A stretch of 64,000 bases of DNA, taken from the NCBI GenBank assembly GCA_035222895.1, contig JAVYIG010007470.1:37661-101660 (forward strand). Reading direction: 5' to 3'. How positions within the stretch are numbered: the stretch's first letter is position 1; each line of letters opens with the position of its first letter. A program made the translations under genes and the position numbers. The notes below the pieces were generated by a model. The model ran no database searches. It saw only the letters and a list, made by a program, of their open reading frames with translations, and was not told the origin of the DNA. This document shows, piece after piece, positions 38,001 to 46,944 of this stretch. The DNA comes from Strongylocentrotus droebachiensis (taxonomy: Eukaryota > Echinodermata > Echinoidea > Camarodonta > Strongylocentrotidae).

Positions 38001-41000
38001 TTAGATGCATATTAAACGATGAGATCCCGGAAAGGTACGGGCCCCATTGTCGCGCCCTGTGGGACACCCGCGTGGGTACGGAATTGGGGAAGTTCGCTGT
38101 CTTGCCAATGGGTTTTGAGGCCCCGGTAGAGTTTTGACAATGAACACTGTAGAACACATGAAGGATGAATATAGCGGATGAGACGAGGATTGTGGGAGGA
38201 GACAAGCCAATGACTCACTCTCAAAACTCCCTCTCTTTCTGTTCTCTTCTCCCTCAGCTAGTGCTCATCTGTCTCGATAAGTCGGGGTGTTTTCTTGCCA
38301 CAAGTTGGTTGGATTTCTTTGGTTATTATCGAGGCATGATTCCGTGTGTACATTCTTGATTTTGACGCTCGAGGAAAACAATCTGCCTACATGAGTAAGT
38401 CTCATCAGATTTATTTTCAAAAATGGTAGCCCACTCGGAATTGAGTGTAAATATTACTGAACCAAATCATAACCGATCGTATGGTGAGAAAAATGAAGAT
38501 CTAACGACAACGACGACGACTGTCTGTAAGTCCGTTACAAAAGTTAAATATGCGTTTCGTATATATTCGTTGCTTTTTCTATAAAATAGTTTAACGAACT
38601 ATAATATATAAATAATACAATTATGAAGAAAAAAACTAGACAATACAAAAGACAAAAATAAATGCTGAGTAAGAAGGAAAGTATGGCGATCTAGGGATAT
38701 AGCGTGGTGGAAAAAATATACCACTTTTAAAATCGCCTTGCGTCAAATTTGACGGGAGTTCAAGAAAATATGTGAATATTCACAACAAATTTAACTCCGA
38801 TGTATATTTTCGAGGTAATTAAATTAAACACAATTTTTGCTGACATGTCGTAAATAAATAAAGTCACAAATTATGTACTGTTTGCCAAAAGTTATTTGTT
38901 TTCTTCGATTTTTTCGAATGTTGACCATTATAGCGCAGACCAAGTGGCACAGTAATGACGAAGATGATTTTACATTTCTTGTATGAAAAACAAGTCTTCC
39001 AGAAAGGTGACATTTTCATGTCAGTTGTACATCCTATCTCCTATCAAATTCACTTAACCCATTTCAATGACATGGCCCGAAGTCTAATCTCATCTCAGGT
39101 ATCTTCAAAAAGAAAATAAGAGATGAAGCAGACATTTTGTAATTGCTTCGATTGTGGACTAATATAATTTAAGGGAGAGAACGTTTTATATTTCCTCTCC
39201 AACTTGCTAACTCACCCCTTCTTGACATAAAAGTCCTGGAATGTGTCCGATAGATGTCTGCCTCTCCTTGGTATATTGGACATGTTTTCTGTGACGTTTA
39301 AATGTTTACCGGTCAACACATGCAGTTAAGGACTTTAACCCGATATGTGAAAACAATTCCAGTTAACATGTACATTCCGAGTAGGTCACACATAATATCC
39401 TATTTATCTAATGTAGACTGCTTCGCAATTATACAAACTATATACGTTGTAAATTCAATTGTGTGGTCTCTGTTAATATTCTGTTCATGTTTAATTAAGT
39501 AGTATAATATCTGTAATTATACTATAGTAGTCTTTAAGTTTAAAGTTGCTTGAATTTTTATTTCTTAGAAATTATAATTCCATATAAATGATTCGTCTTT
39601 GTAATGTGTGATATTTATGACAAAAATAATTCAATTATCTGTACATAATCCATGCGCTATATTAAAAGCGATATGATTCGAATATGTTTGTTAATGTTAA
39701 GTCCATTAAATCTCTCTAGTCACATGGCAATACAAATTAACAGATTTTTGCCACATATAGCTTGCTGAGACCACTTATCATTGAAAAAAATAACAATTCT
39801 CATCGATACATTTACAAGAATAGACCAACCATGGACGGACCTAATCCATTTGAATTACTGAAAAATACTATTAATTCGATATAAAGTATTTCAAGGATGC
39901 ATCTATAAAAGTAATAATTTTCGCGTTTTCTGTCGAATGACGTGGGAAGCAAAGAAATTGAGTGAACACGAGTCTGTTGTTTGACCTGATGAAAGTTTTG
40001 CTTCATCACGGTCTACGCGGGAAAAAATGCCTCAAAATATGGCTGCTTTTGATAAGGACGCATGTCTGAGTGTAATTGAAAGGCATTTATTTGCCTTAAA
40101 TAGCTATACTGCAGTTGTTTTGTTCGTGTGACAGAAGTGTCGTCTGGCAAATGAGCTATTGTGATGACGAGAAACGGAAACTGACCATTTCTGCTTTCTG
40201 AATGATCACTCACACCCCTTTCTCTCGACCATTCTTTGGTGTTCTAATTTTTACTGAGTGGGAATTTCGTATAAATTGTGATAAAGATTTGTCCTAGGTT
40301 TTTGATAACGTAAGATAAAAGTTCCAGGTGCCTGTTATATTAGTAATTCTAGACCCTAAGATATAAGCTGGTATTAATAGGACATTAACAATACCCCACC
40401 CCCCCCCAAAAAAAAAGGTACAATGACATATCCCCCCATCATGCCCATTGTTCGGCTACAGCTTTTGCCATGGTGATTACCAGTAAAACAAAACAATCAA
40501 ACTAATGCATTTCAAACATCTTTCTTTCTTCGTCAAACATGATATCATAAACATATTATTTAATGAAAGACACGTGTCCTGTCCAGCTAGCTATAAATAA
40601 ATGTTAAAATCTGTACCAGATGAAATATATAAAATGTTTCGTGATAACCTAATTCCATTAATCTGATTCCGTTTATTAAATACCTGTAAAGGGAGGGAAA
40701 GTAAAAAATCCTGAATTTCTATATTCGGACCGGACAGTTCTTGAACGTTCAGATACAAATGTTTTTTACTGCCGATTACGTTCAGTGTAATACACGATAT
40801 CATTGTTTATTTCTAATGTTGCTTATCTTTTTCATTCGTGGGGAAATTCTCCTACTTCAAAAATGATTACATAAGGTTTATTATGTTGTCTCATGGAAAT
40901 GCTTTCGTGTAGCAGAACTGTACATGAAGGCCCCATTTTGTTTTATATCCAACGTCCCTCTTTTTACTTATAATTCAATGAAGTTTAAAAATACATTTTC

Positions 41001-44000
41001 TTCATTAATTCCAGCTGTTTCTTGTCGACCCGATACTCACTTCCCCTATCAATATTATTTTGCGGATAGCCTATATCTTGACTATCCTCTTTAAACAGTC
41101 ATGTTAAATATATATAAATTTGTGTTATAAGATGCATCAATTTTCATTTATGATATCACATTTCAGATCAAAACATGTGGTGAAAAGCTACGCTGAATGA
41201 TATATACTAATCATTTAATGTGATGGTGGAAGCTAGCAGGGTGGTCTCATTGGAAACAAAAGTAGAGGCGACAGGGTTAAAATAGGGTGTGCTCACGACG
41301 CGCTCTGTAGTAACCCGCTCTATGTTATGTTTAATAGTATTCAATAATGAATAATTTAAGAACCATCTATAATTAACACACTGTTCTGACAGACACCTTC
41401 CCAAAGACAGGATTGATTTTATGTAGTTCAATTTGTGATAATCTAAGTGACATAAGTATAATTATGTGAATATAACCAAAACTAGTGAATCGAGGTATAT
41501 ACTTTTCAATTTGATAAAGATGGCAAAAATAGAAAATCGGTATTGAGAATTAGAAAATGGGCAAATAAATTATTTGCAAGCAAAATTCCCTTGTTGGCCC
41601 TTAAACTGTCTCCTCACTGATTCCATTAATTCGAACGTGTGGAAAACTATAACTATTAATGAAGAATAGGTTAACATTGTCGAAATCGGGTCCAAATGAT
41701 GATCGTTTTCAAAATGATAAAGGAGTCAAAATAATGTTGGTATCACGTGTGTTGACAGAAGTGCTATCATATTTCAGAAGAAATGTTTTTGCTCAAACTC
41801 AGGAGATGTCATTTTCCTCAGCCGGGGCCTACCTACATGTAGGAAGCATATATAGATACCTATCGAGGTTGGGGAATAGTAAAGTAATATCAAAAGTGGC
41901 TCGAAAATGGATTTTGAAGGCGGTATACTTCGATTTTAAAGAATTATTATGGATCTAAAATTGTATGAACGATTTAGGTCTAAATGCCACGTAAAAAAGT
42001 TAAATCACCCGTTACTGCTCGAATGTTTGTACGACTTATTAGAGGTAATAATGTGCGCTTCCAAGGAAATATATCATGACATATGAAAATAGAACATAAT
42101 GAAAATACACAGTTAAAATGAGAATTTAATGGTGCATGTTGTAAATACGCTTCACATGGTTTGCTTTCTTATAAGATTGTGAAAAAATTAGCACTTTCTT
42201 TATAAAGGCTTTCTAACGCGAGCATTAAACCATGGGACAGTTTTATCAAATTGATCGGTTGATTGTGTGTTTATTTTAAAAACAAGCTTGCAACCAATAT
42301 CATTCTTTGAACTTTTATAAATTTAAGTTCAGTTATACGGTATTATGTAACTTGTGAGTCACTCGCTTTGGAGGAACTACCTTTGAGAGAATCATATCTT
42401 TGTGAGTCAGAATGAAGGACTGAATAATCTGGGTTAGCTCGTCCCCCGTGTATGAAACCTGTTTGATTAACCCTCTGGCCTCAAAATACAAGAAGAGAAA
42501 TGCAAACCTCGAAAATTGTCAGAACTGATGCAATCGTGTTAAGGAAATCACAAGGTCACTTAAAAATTGTGTAAGAAACCTGATTGTATAATCTCCGGGC
42601 CTCAGATCAGATGGTCAGTTATATAATTTCTATCAAACCTGTTAGAATAACCCCTTGGCCTCAAATATCATGACATATAGAAATTTAGGTAAGATATGAC
42701 CAACAGGCAAAGATAACTAAAAGAAAAAAACTCGTGGTCAGAAATATTAAGGTCAGTAAAATAATCACTAATCAAATGAGTTTTGATCATAGCATATTGT
42801 TTTAAAAAAACTTACTACTGTCTAAAGTTTTGAAAAGATTTAGAGTTCCTATTCCTGTTTGTTTCATTGTTCATAATGTCTTTAATGATATTGATGGTTT
42901 GAATAATCACCCTTCAATGTAAAAATAGCAATCAGTAAAAATAAAACCTTTATCAATTTAGCTGGCTCCAACGTCTCAAATGCAATTTCACAGTCAGACT
43001 GGCAGCGCCCCTTTTTTAACCCATGTTCCCCCTCTAATATTTTCGATTTGTCACCGAATATAAATATAATCCGTTTTCATTTTATTACTCGTGCTAATAA
43101 AAATATCTAGCCCCTGTAAACAATCTAGGGCACACGGATGCCAGGTTTCAAAACCACAATCGTAAATTCGAGGAGTGGTAATAATATTCTTGACAATATT
43201 AGGCTACCACGAAATTTTTCTCACCTCGAGAGTCCGCCCTACTTTACAAACCTAGATCTTTAAAGAATTGCTTACGCATATCGTAAGCAGAGATAACATC
43301 AAACGTCGATAACCTTCTTTGTGAGCTATGCTCTTTCGACGCGTTAGCAACATTCTCGCCGGCGTTAATCATAGAAAAGAGTACAAATAAAGTCTTTTTT
43401 GAGAGTGTAATTTTAAAAGATTCTAAATCACGGAGTTACATATTAGACGGAGATCGACGGCAATTGGTGGCATTTGGTGGATGCTAATAGATGCGATCAT
43501 AACATTCACATAGCTTCCTAATTTCACGAATTGTTGTTTCCTTTTAAATGTGTAAGGTGAGGAATCCTTGTATGGTTTATAGACGTGACTCTTAACAACT
43601 CGTGTCTGGAATATGAAAACAAATCTATTATTAAATATAATGATTAAAGTATGCAGACATGACGTATTCCTAATCTAATCGTCATCAACTATATTTTGGG
43701 GAAATGAATCGAGACAACGCTCGTAAGTGTGAAGTGTCATATCTTCCGAAGAGACATCCAAAGACAGATACAGGGTTGATTTCCGGTTTCGCGTCAATAT
43801 TAGGAAGGAATTCACTGGACTTCCTCCTTTTGGGTTAATGACATTACTTTCCTTTTGTTAATCATCAGTCAGCAAAGATCTGTTATCGAAAGAATTTCCA
43901 TGAGGAAACTCTTGAACATTTTAAGATTGCTGAGTGAGAAATGACTTCAATCATTTTCGTTTCCTCCTTTAAAGCTGAAATAGAACCGGCGAGTAATATG

Positions 44001-46431
44001 CGACGACGTATTAAACCTGCAAAGAATCCAACCACGTTTTAGTGACTCCTTCTTCTATTGCTGCAAATTTAAAGGTTTTAAGTTTGTAATCATGAATGAT
44101 ATTTTATGAAAAAAAATTCACGTAAAAGAAAACCGCGCAAAGTTACCGTCAAACTGTTGATTGTAACGTTTTATTCAAATCGTTTGCATCTTTTTTTATA
44201 GTGGTAGTATAGCTTTCAAATTGATTATAATAAATAAACAGGATATCATAACATATTATATCATCAGAGGAAAGATTGAAATCAAGAAATGAATGAATAA
44301 ATGAATGAAAATATAAATAATGTGCGACATTAACAAATAGGTTAATTAAATTTTTCTGCAATATTACTTTCTCAAAATAACCGGTTTTGCCAATTCTCTA
44401 CAATATGCGAATACAACTATCACATCAAAAACGGAAAGTATTTGTTCTATTTTCTGATAATGGAGTAACATAGAAAAAAAATATATAGTTCATGGCCTAA
44501 TTATTTACACAAGGTATTCTTAAATGCACGTCCAGTGGCTGCTTATCTTTTCAATGATACAAATTGCACTAAACCCAGCCAGACATAAGATTAATATCTT
44601 CATCTCGTTGTGGTTGGTTTATCAACCAATGCCTTCCATATTTCCGTCAAGCACAACGTCCAAATCGAGGAAGTGACACTACATTAATTATCACTTTCTT
44701 CTTTCACTTATCAGCTAAAATTATACATGTGCATGGTGATAATAACTTCTTGTATCATTCTCTTAAAATGACGGTTAGCATCTCGGAGTATGTTGTCTAC
44801 CTGTTAATTTTGTTATCACTTTACAGGCGGACGAAAAAGTTTAAATCTATTAACGCCCCGAAGAAATAACAAACGCCTTATTGCACTTAGTTGTTTCGCA
44901 CGGGAATATACTTGTACCGTGGCAGTTCAACATAATTGCTAAATTATGTCAATTAGCCAACATCCCCTGCGTTGCCGCAGCATTCAAGGGAATCTCTAAT
45001 TCCTATTTTGGAGAAAAATGAATTTCTTCCTCTGAGAAGGATGGTTTAAGGCCATGCTGGAAGGGAAGTTTGTTTTGAAATGTTTTCATTAACGGTTTTA
45101 TTCATGACTGTATGTCAAAACATGAGAAGGATGTTATGCAATCACAATATTTCGCTTCGAAGCTCACGTTCAACCACAGACTCCTTCGGGTATATCATAT
45201 TATTAAGTGTCTGGTATGTGGCCTTTGATATTTAGATAATGGTATTTGGACAAATTATTACAGTATTAAAACCATACCGTTATCAACAGATCATTTATTC
45301 TTCGCCTGATTTCATGTACAGTGTTTTTATTTTTTAACATTTCTCAAACAATTTTTTCACATGACTGTTTAGCAACATTAATCTTAACTACAACCATAAT
45401 AAGTGAGCAACTAGCCCTCGTAAAGTTGATGTGGTAAAGCTTGCTCTTCCATATGATACGTTGCGTATTTTGTAACACAAATCTCGCCTGTTATTTTGAT
45501 AGTTTGGGGTAATTTCCAATTTTGATATAAAGATTTAGATATAGTTGTTTGTCAAAAAGGAAATGTTTGATTGTACAATAAACTTCTCATTCTGCATGGA
45601 ACAAATACAATGGTCTTTACATATAGTTTTCAATCCAATCCTCAATAAGTTCGAAAAAGCGTCGTTCGGCATATTTTTATACAAAACTTTTACTTCTACA
45701 ATATAGGCCTACACAAGGGGATGATTACGCCAGTGTTTCACTTTTTTATTGGGGTTCATAATTTACCTAGCACGGGAAGACCAAGTTATTAATAAATTTC
45801 CTGTGCTTCTCCCGTGTAACCATGCATGTTGGTACCCCAAGAAGGGCATTCTGTCAGAATGTGTCTCCTATACATGGAGACGTTAACCCCAACAAAGCCG
45901 TCTATAATAATTTTGCTACCGCGAGAAAAGAAGAAAAAGAAAGACAATGGTGAAGCTCAAGTAATATTTTGGAGAAAATTACATGTTTCAGGCATACTTT
46001 TTAAAACGGTGACAAACAATAGGTCAAAATTATAAACCCCCTTCTGCGCTGGGAAAAACTAAGGTTAGAATATGTAGAACGTTGCCGGTAAGCCTGCATG
46101 GTAAGGTAATGTACATCCAATTTTAGAAGAAGGAATAAATACAACTTTCACTGTCTAACACAGAAAGGGGAAATAAACTTTGATTATCTGATCATACATT
46201 GCCTAAGACATAGTATTTTAAAAAGCATTATAAGACAATCGAGGCAGATAGAATGAGCTAGATACAACATGGTTCTGCAAATACTATTTAAGAGACTTAC
46301 CTAGTGACTCGAGAACAAACATTATCTCCATAAGGTTCCACGTATTTCATCGAAACTGCTCCCCCTAAGTGTATTGTTAATATAAAACCTATAATCAACT
46401 GTGCAGTCCTGAAAGATAATGTTCTCTCCAT
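16575..46431 (-). CDS. Gene B: EMI-domain single-pass receptor, paralogue of gene A
   Basis: Six coding exons on the minus strand: 46431-46301, 23589-23485, 23056-22938, 20242-19903, 18206-18040 and 17422-16575 (1710 nt, 569 residues plus stop). All are GT-AG with phases 2, 2, 1, 2, 1, identical to gene A. Features in order are a signal peptide (about 1-26), a six-cysteine EMI domain (C39, C67, C75, C100, C101, C111), a Gly/Pro/Ser-rich stalk, a transmembrane helix at about 194-220, an RRRRRR stop-transfer run, a basic juxtamembrane segment and a tail with nine tyrosines including YVEI, YAVV, YSSL, YGKL, YDKL and YETL. YSSL-x11-YGKL is ITAM-like with wide spacing. The first intron is 22.7 kb. 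As with gene A, no EGF repeat exon is seen. Receptor signalling is inferred from the motifs and from the EMI family. Confidence 0.85.
17423..19902 (-). other. Gene B introns 4 and 5
   Basis: Introns 18207-19902 (1696 nt) and 17423-18039 (617 nt). Both are AT-rich. I see no additional exon, repeat family or RNA in them. Confidence 0.65.
18040..18206 (-). CDS. Gene B exon 5: basic juxtamembrane segment
   Basis: A 167-nt exon (phase 2 in, phase 1 out) between a TTCGTGCAG acceptor and an AAAG|GTAAAT donor. It encodes about 55 residues rich in Lys, Arg, Ser and Thr, ending KKFKRLSRK. It occupies the slot of the 47-nt exon 5 of gene A with the same phases, but the sequence is different and much longer. 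Confidence 0.82.
19903..20242 (-). CDS. Gene B exon 4: stalk and transmembrane helix
   Basis: A 340-nt exon, phase 1 in and phase 2 out (GGG|GTAAGA). The acceptor follows a C/T-rich tract. It encodes a stalk of about 75 residues rich in Gly, Ser, Thr and Pro with an acidic end, then VLPLIASGVAGVITLTAVVA as the start of a 27-residue helix, then INRRRRRRNK. Unlike gene A there are no clustered N-glycosylation sequons and no RxRR site on the outside. Confidence 0.87.
20243..22937 (-). other. Gene B intron 3 (EMI to stalk)
   Basis: A 2695-nt phase-1 intron. It starts with a G/GA run next to the exon 4 acceptor. No Cys-rich frame that could be an EGF-like exon is evident, which supports the direct EMI-to-stalk join. 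Confidence 0.6.
22938..23056 (-). CDS. Gene B exon 3: C-terminal EMI segment
   Basis: A 119-nt exon, phase 2 in and phase 1 out, between CTCTCAATAG and ACAA|GTAAGT. It encodes TQYAVRPGCCKGYLQDGTLC, where the adjacent cysteines followed by GY and a final Cys are the EMI signature. It then runs into FEAPPTT, the start of the stalk. Confidence 0.87.
23057..23484 (-). other. Gene B intron 2
   Basis: A 428-nt intron inside the EMI domain with a short GA repeat at about 23176-23193. Nothing else is recognised. Confidence 0.7.
23485..23589 (-). CDS. Gene B exon 2: central EMI segment
   Basis: A 105-nt exon, phase 2 at both ends, after a strong TTCTTTTCTCTCTTTGCAG acceptor, ending ATACAG|GTTTGT. 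It encodes the block KCSVFGVAMCSRYR, equivalent to RCWLVLRCTTYR in gene A. Confidence 0.85.
23590..24173. other. Gene B intron 1, distal part
   Basis: AT-rich intronic sequence between exon 2 and the hairpin MITE. No recognised element. Confidence 0.45.
24174..24341. mobile_element. 168-bp hairpin MITE
   Basis: Long, nearly complete inverted repeat. The ends ATTAGGGACTTTTAGATT and AATCTAAAAATCCCTAAT pair, continuing through GCAC.ACGAG.ACGT.GACTGC on both arms. A second inner palindrome (CCTTTTAAGGCA against TGCCTTAAAAGG) completes a two-part hairpin. No coding sequence and no clear target-site duplication. This fits a foldback-type MITE. Confidence 0.7.
24360..25441 (-). mobile_element. 5'-truncated LINE, reverse-transcriptase 3' part
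   Basis: On the minus strand one frame encodes the end of a non-LTR retrotransposon RT: LNIDKSNYILF, FLGVYIDHDLSWKTHI, YNTLVLPYLSYCNVVW, then NYNTRN and SFRHKAPSVWNSLPSDI, all typical of the RT thumb and C-terminal region of jockey/CR1-like elements. The 5' part, with the catalytic palm motifs, is missing. An in-frame TAA at about 24923 interrupts the frame, so the copy is dead. A 3' UTR-like segment runs to an A/T-rich tail near 24385. It lies in the sense direction in gene B intron 1. Confidence 0.78.
24698..25438 (-). pseudogene. RT C-terminal coding remnant with in-frame stop
   Basis: The coding remnant of the LINE above. Two open pieces, about 25438-24923 and 24922-24698, are in the same frame separated by a single TAA. 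The first piece extends upstream of its first usable start to the truncation point. No YADD motif is present because it would lie 5' of the truncation. Confidence 0.72.
25442..26105. other. Gene B intron 1, unannotated part
   Basis: Sequence between two retrotransposon fragments. A CpG-containing patch near 25455-25510 (GACGCGG, CGATGTGACG) may be left from the LINE insertion site. No gene recognised. Confidence 0.4.
26106..27050 (+). pseudogene. C-terminal part of an RLE-type non-LTR retrotransposon
   Basis: An open frame of 314 residues, cut at its 5' end by TAG at 26103-26105 and ending at a natural stop. It contains a CCHC knuckle (CRHC...H....C, C-x2-C-x7-H-x4-C), then the conserved phrase GRYTWRHNNVL, then a restriction-like endonuclease core of PD-(D/E)xK type: LRPDLCIY...IMELTVPFE followed by K..KY..L. 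This arrangement is typical of R2/NeSL/HERO-like elements, whose endonuclease lies downstream of the RT. The RT itself is absent, so this is a 5'-truncated copy with an intact C terminus. It is antisense to gene B within intron 1. Confidence 0.75.
27065..27344 (+). repeat. AAT/GAT-type microsatellite at retrotransposon 3' end
   Basis: About 280 bases of TAATAA/GATAAT/AATGA units starting immediately after the stop codon of the RLE-type element. The position suggests expansion of the element's 3' tail. The uniform long open frames in this stretch on both strands are artefacts of the repeat. Confidence 0.85.
27345..31818. other. Gene B intron 1, unannotated part
   Basis: Mostly unstructured AT-rich DNA. 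A somewhat more GC-rich patch at 29570-29790 is open on both strands but has no domain I recognise. A GT-rich stretch occurs near 28740-28815. No gene or defined repeat is supported. Confidence 0.4.
31819..32027. repeat. (TAG)n trinucleotide repeat
   Basis: Imperfect GTA/TAG repeats become perfect toward 31935-32013, then pass into a short TA run. The long Leu and Thr frames here are produced by the repeat and are not genes. Confidence 0.9.
32028..35119. other. Gene B intron 1, unannotated part
   Basis: AT-rich sequence with a CT repeat at about 34190-34225. No coding exon, RNA or element is recognised. Confidence 0.4.
35120..35345 (+). repeat. tRNA-derived SINE relic
   Basis: B-box-like GGGTTCGAAACC at 35158-35169 is followed by a body with CCCTTTGGTAAGACATTAAT and CCCTCGGAGAGGACCTAAAT, then GGTTGCTTATTAACAAGCAT. 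It ends in a low-complexity (ACC/ATC) tail. The structure is a tRNA-like head, a unique body and a simple tail. The body phrases match my memory of sea urchin SINEs, but the family is not assigned. Confidence 0.65.
35346..37999. other. Gene B intron 1, unannotated part
   Basis: Includes a purine-rich (GA) stretch at about 36480-36740, which gives a long but meaningless Phe/Ser/Leu frame on the minus strand, and a C9 run near 37790. No gene recognised. Confidence 0.45.
38012..38224 (-). pseudogene. Reverse-transcriptase fragment (GVPQG motif)
   Basis: A short minus-strand frame with THAGVPQGATMGPVPF, close to the GVPQG-x3-GP-x-(L/P)F block of non-LTR retrotransposon reverse transcriptases, just upstream of where the palm YxDD would be. 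A stop follows seven codons after the motif. The surrounding sequence is more GC-rich than the intron. Only a small decayed piece remains, so the element type cannot be named. Confidence 0.5.
38225..46300. other. Gene B intron 1, proximal part
   Basis: Eight kilobases of AT-rich intron next to exon 1. It contains three diverged copies of a 34-37-nt unit (42454-42670, listed separately) and a mixed C/A run at 40397-40419. No exon or recognised mobile element is supported. Enhancers of gene B could lie here, but nothing in the sequence shows it. Confidence 0.4.
42454..42670 (+). repeat. Three diverged direct repeats of about 35 nt
   Basis: Copies at about 42454-42490, 42575-42612 and 42634-42670 share the layout AAACCTG-TT-GAATAACCCC-TGGCCTCAAAATA. 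Spacing is about 121 and 59 nt, so this is not a simple tandem array. Confidence 0.5.
46301..46431 (-). CDS. Gene B exon 1: signal peptide and first EMI cysteine
   Basis: Starts at an ATG in good context (AAACATGG) at 46431-46429 and ends CTAG|GTAAGT in phase 2. The first 26 residues contain a hydrophobic core (LIIGFILTIHLGGAVS). DNVCSRVT follows and matches the conserved N-V-C start of EMI domains in MEGF10-type proteins. A possible acceptor (TTTCTTGGACTAG) lies about 30 nt upstream of the ATG, so a separate 5' UTR exon is possible. Confidence 0.82.
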
Positions 46432-46699
46432 GTTTGCCGATCGGCAATTATGTTCCACTAGTCCAAGAAACATGATAACGATAATGAAACAGGTCCTGGT
46501 TTATTCAATCATAAAACAGATGGATTGAAGAACTTTCCTTGTTGATAAAGGCATGTCGTTAAAATCCAGTTGGTTTATATGAAGGTTGATCTCCTATTGT
46601 GTCTTCATCAGCGATACCAACATCCATATATCAGTTCCAGGTCTGGTTAAACTTTGTCCAAGAAGGAGTGATTTGCAGGAGTTGAGAAAGTGAACTGCC

Positions 46700-46870
46700 C
46701 GCCATCAATGCACGGAGTGTACTGTCAAGGTCCGAGAGTAGGCTCGTACAGACGCTCACTGCAGACGGTAGCTGCGGTTAATAAGTGAGCGCGGGAAAGC
46801 CCTCCCTATCCACTCTGAGCATGCTGAGGAAACCGCGCGCTTTCTAAACGTTGGCCTAAAACCAGTAATG
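46700..46870 (-). promoter_or_regulatory. Putative promoter region of gene B
   Basis: A locally GC- and CpG-richer block about 270-440 nt upstream of the gene B start codon, containing GCGCGC and several CG steps. On the sense strand a TATTAA occurs near 46778-46783, followed about 24 nt later by CTGCAGTGA, a weak TATA/initiator-like arrangement. The position and composition suit a promoter; the exact start site is a guess. Confidence 0.3.
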
Positions 46871-46888
46871 CAGAGCTCTTGAGTAAAG

Positions 46889-46891
<3 letters not shown>

Positions 46892-46943
<52 letters not shown>

Positions 46944-46944
46944 G
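46892..46944. repeat. (GA)n tract upstream of gene B
   Basis: About 25 uninterrupted GA dinucleotides on the plus strand, CT on the gene B sense strand, immediately beyond the CpG-richer block. Confidence 0.9.
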
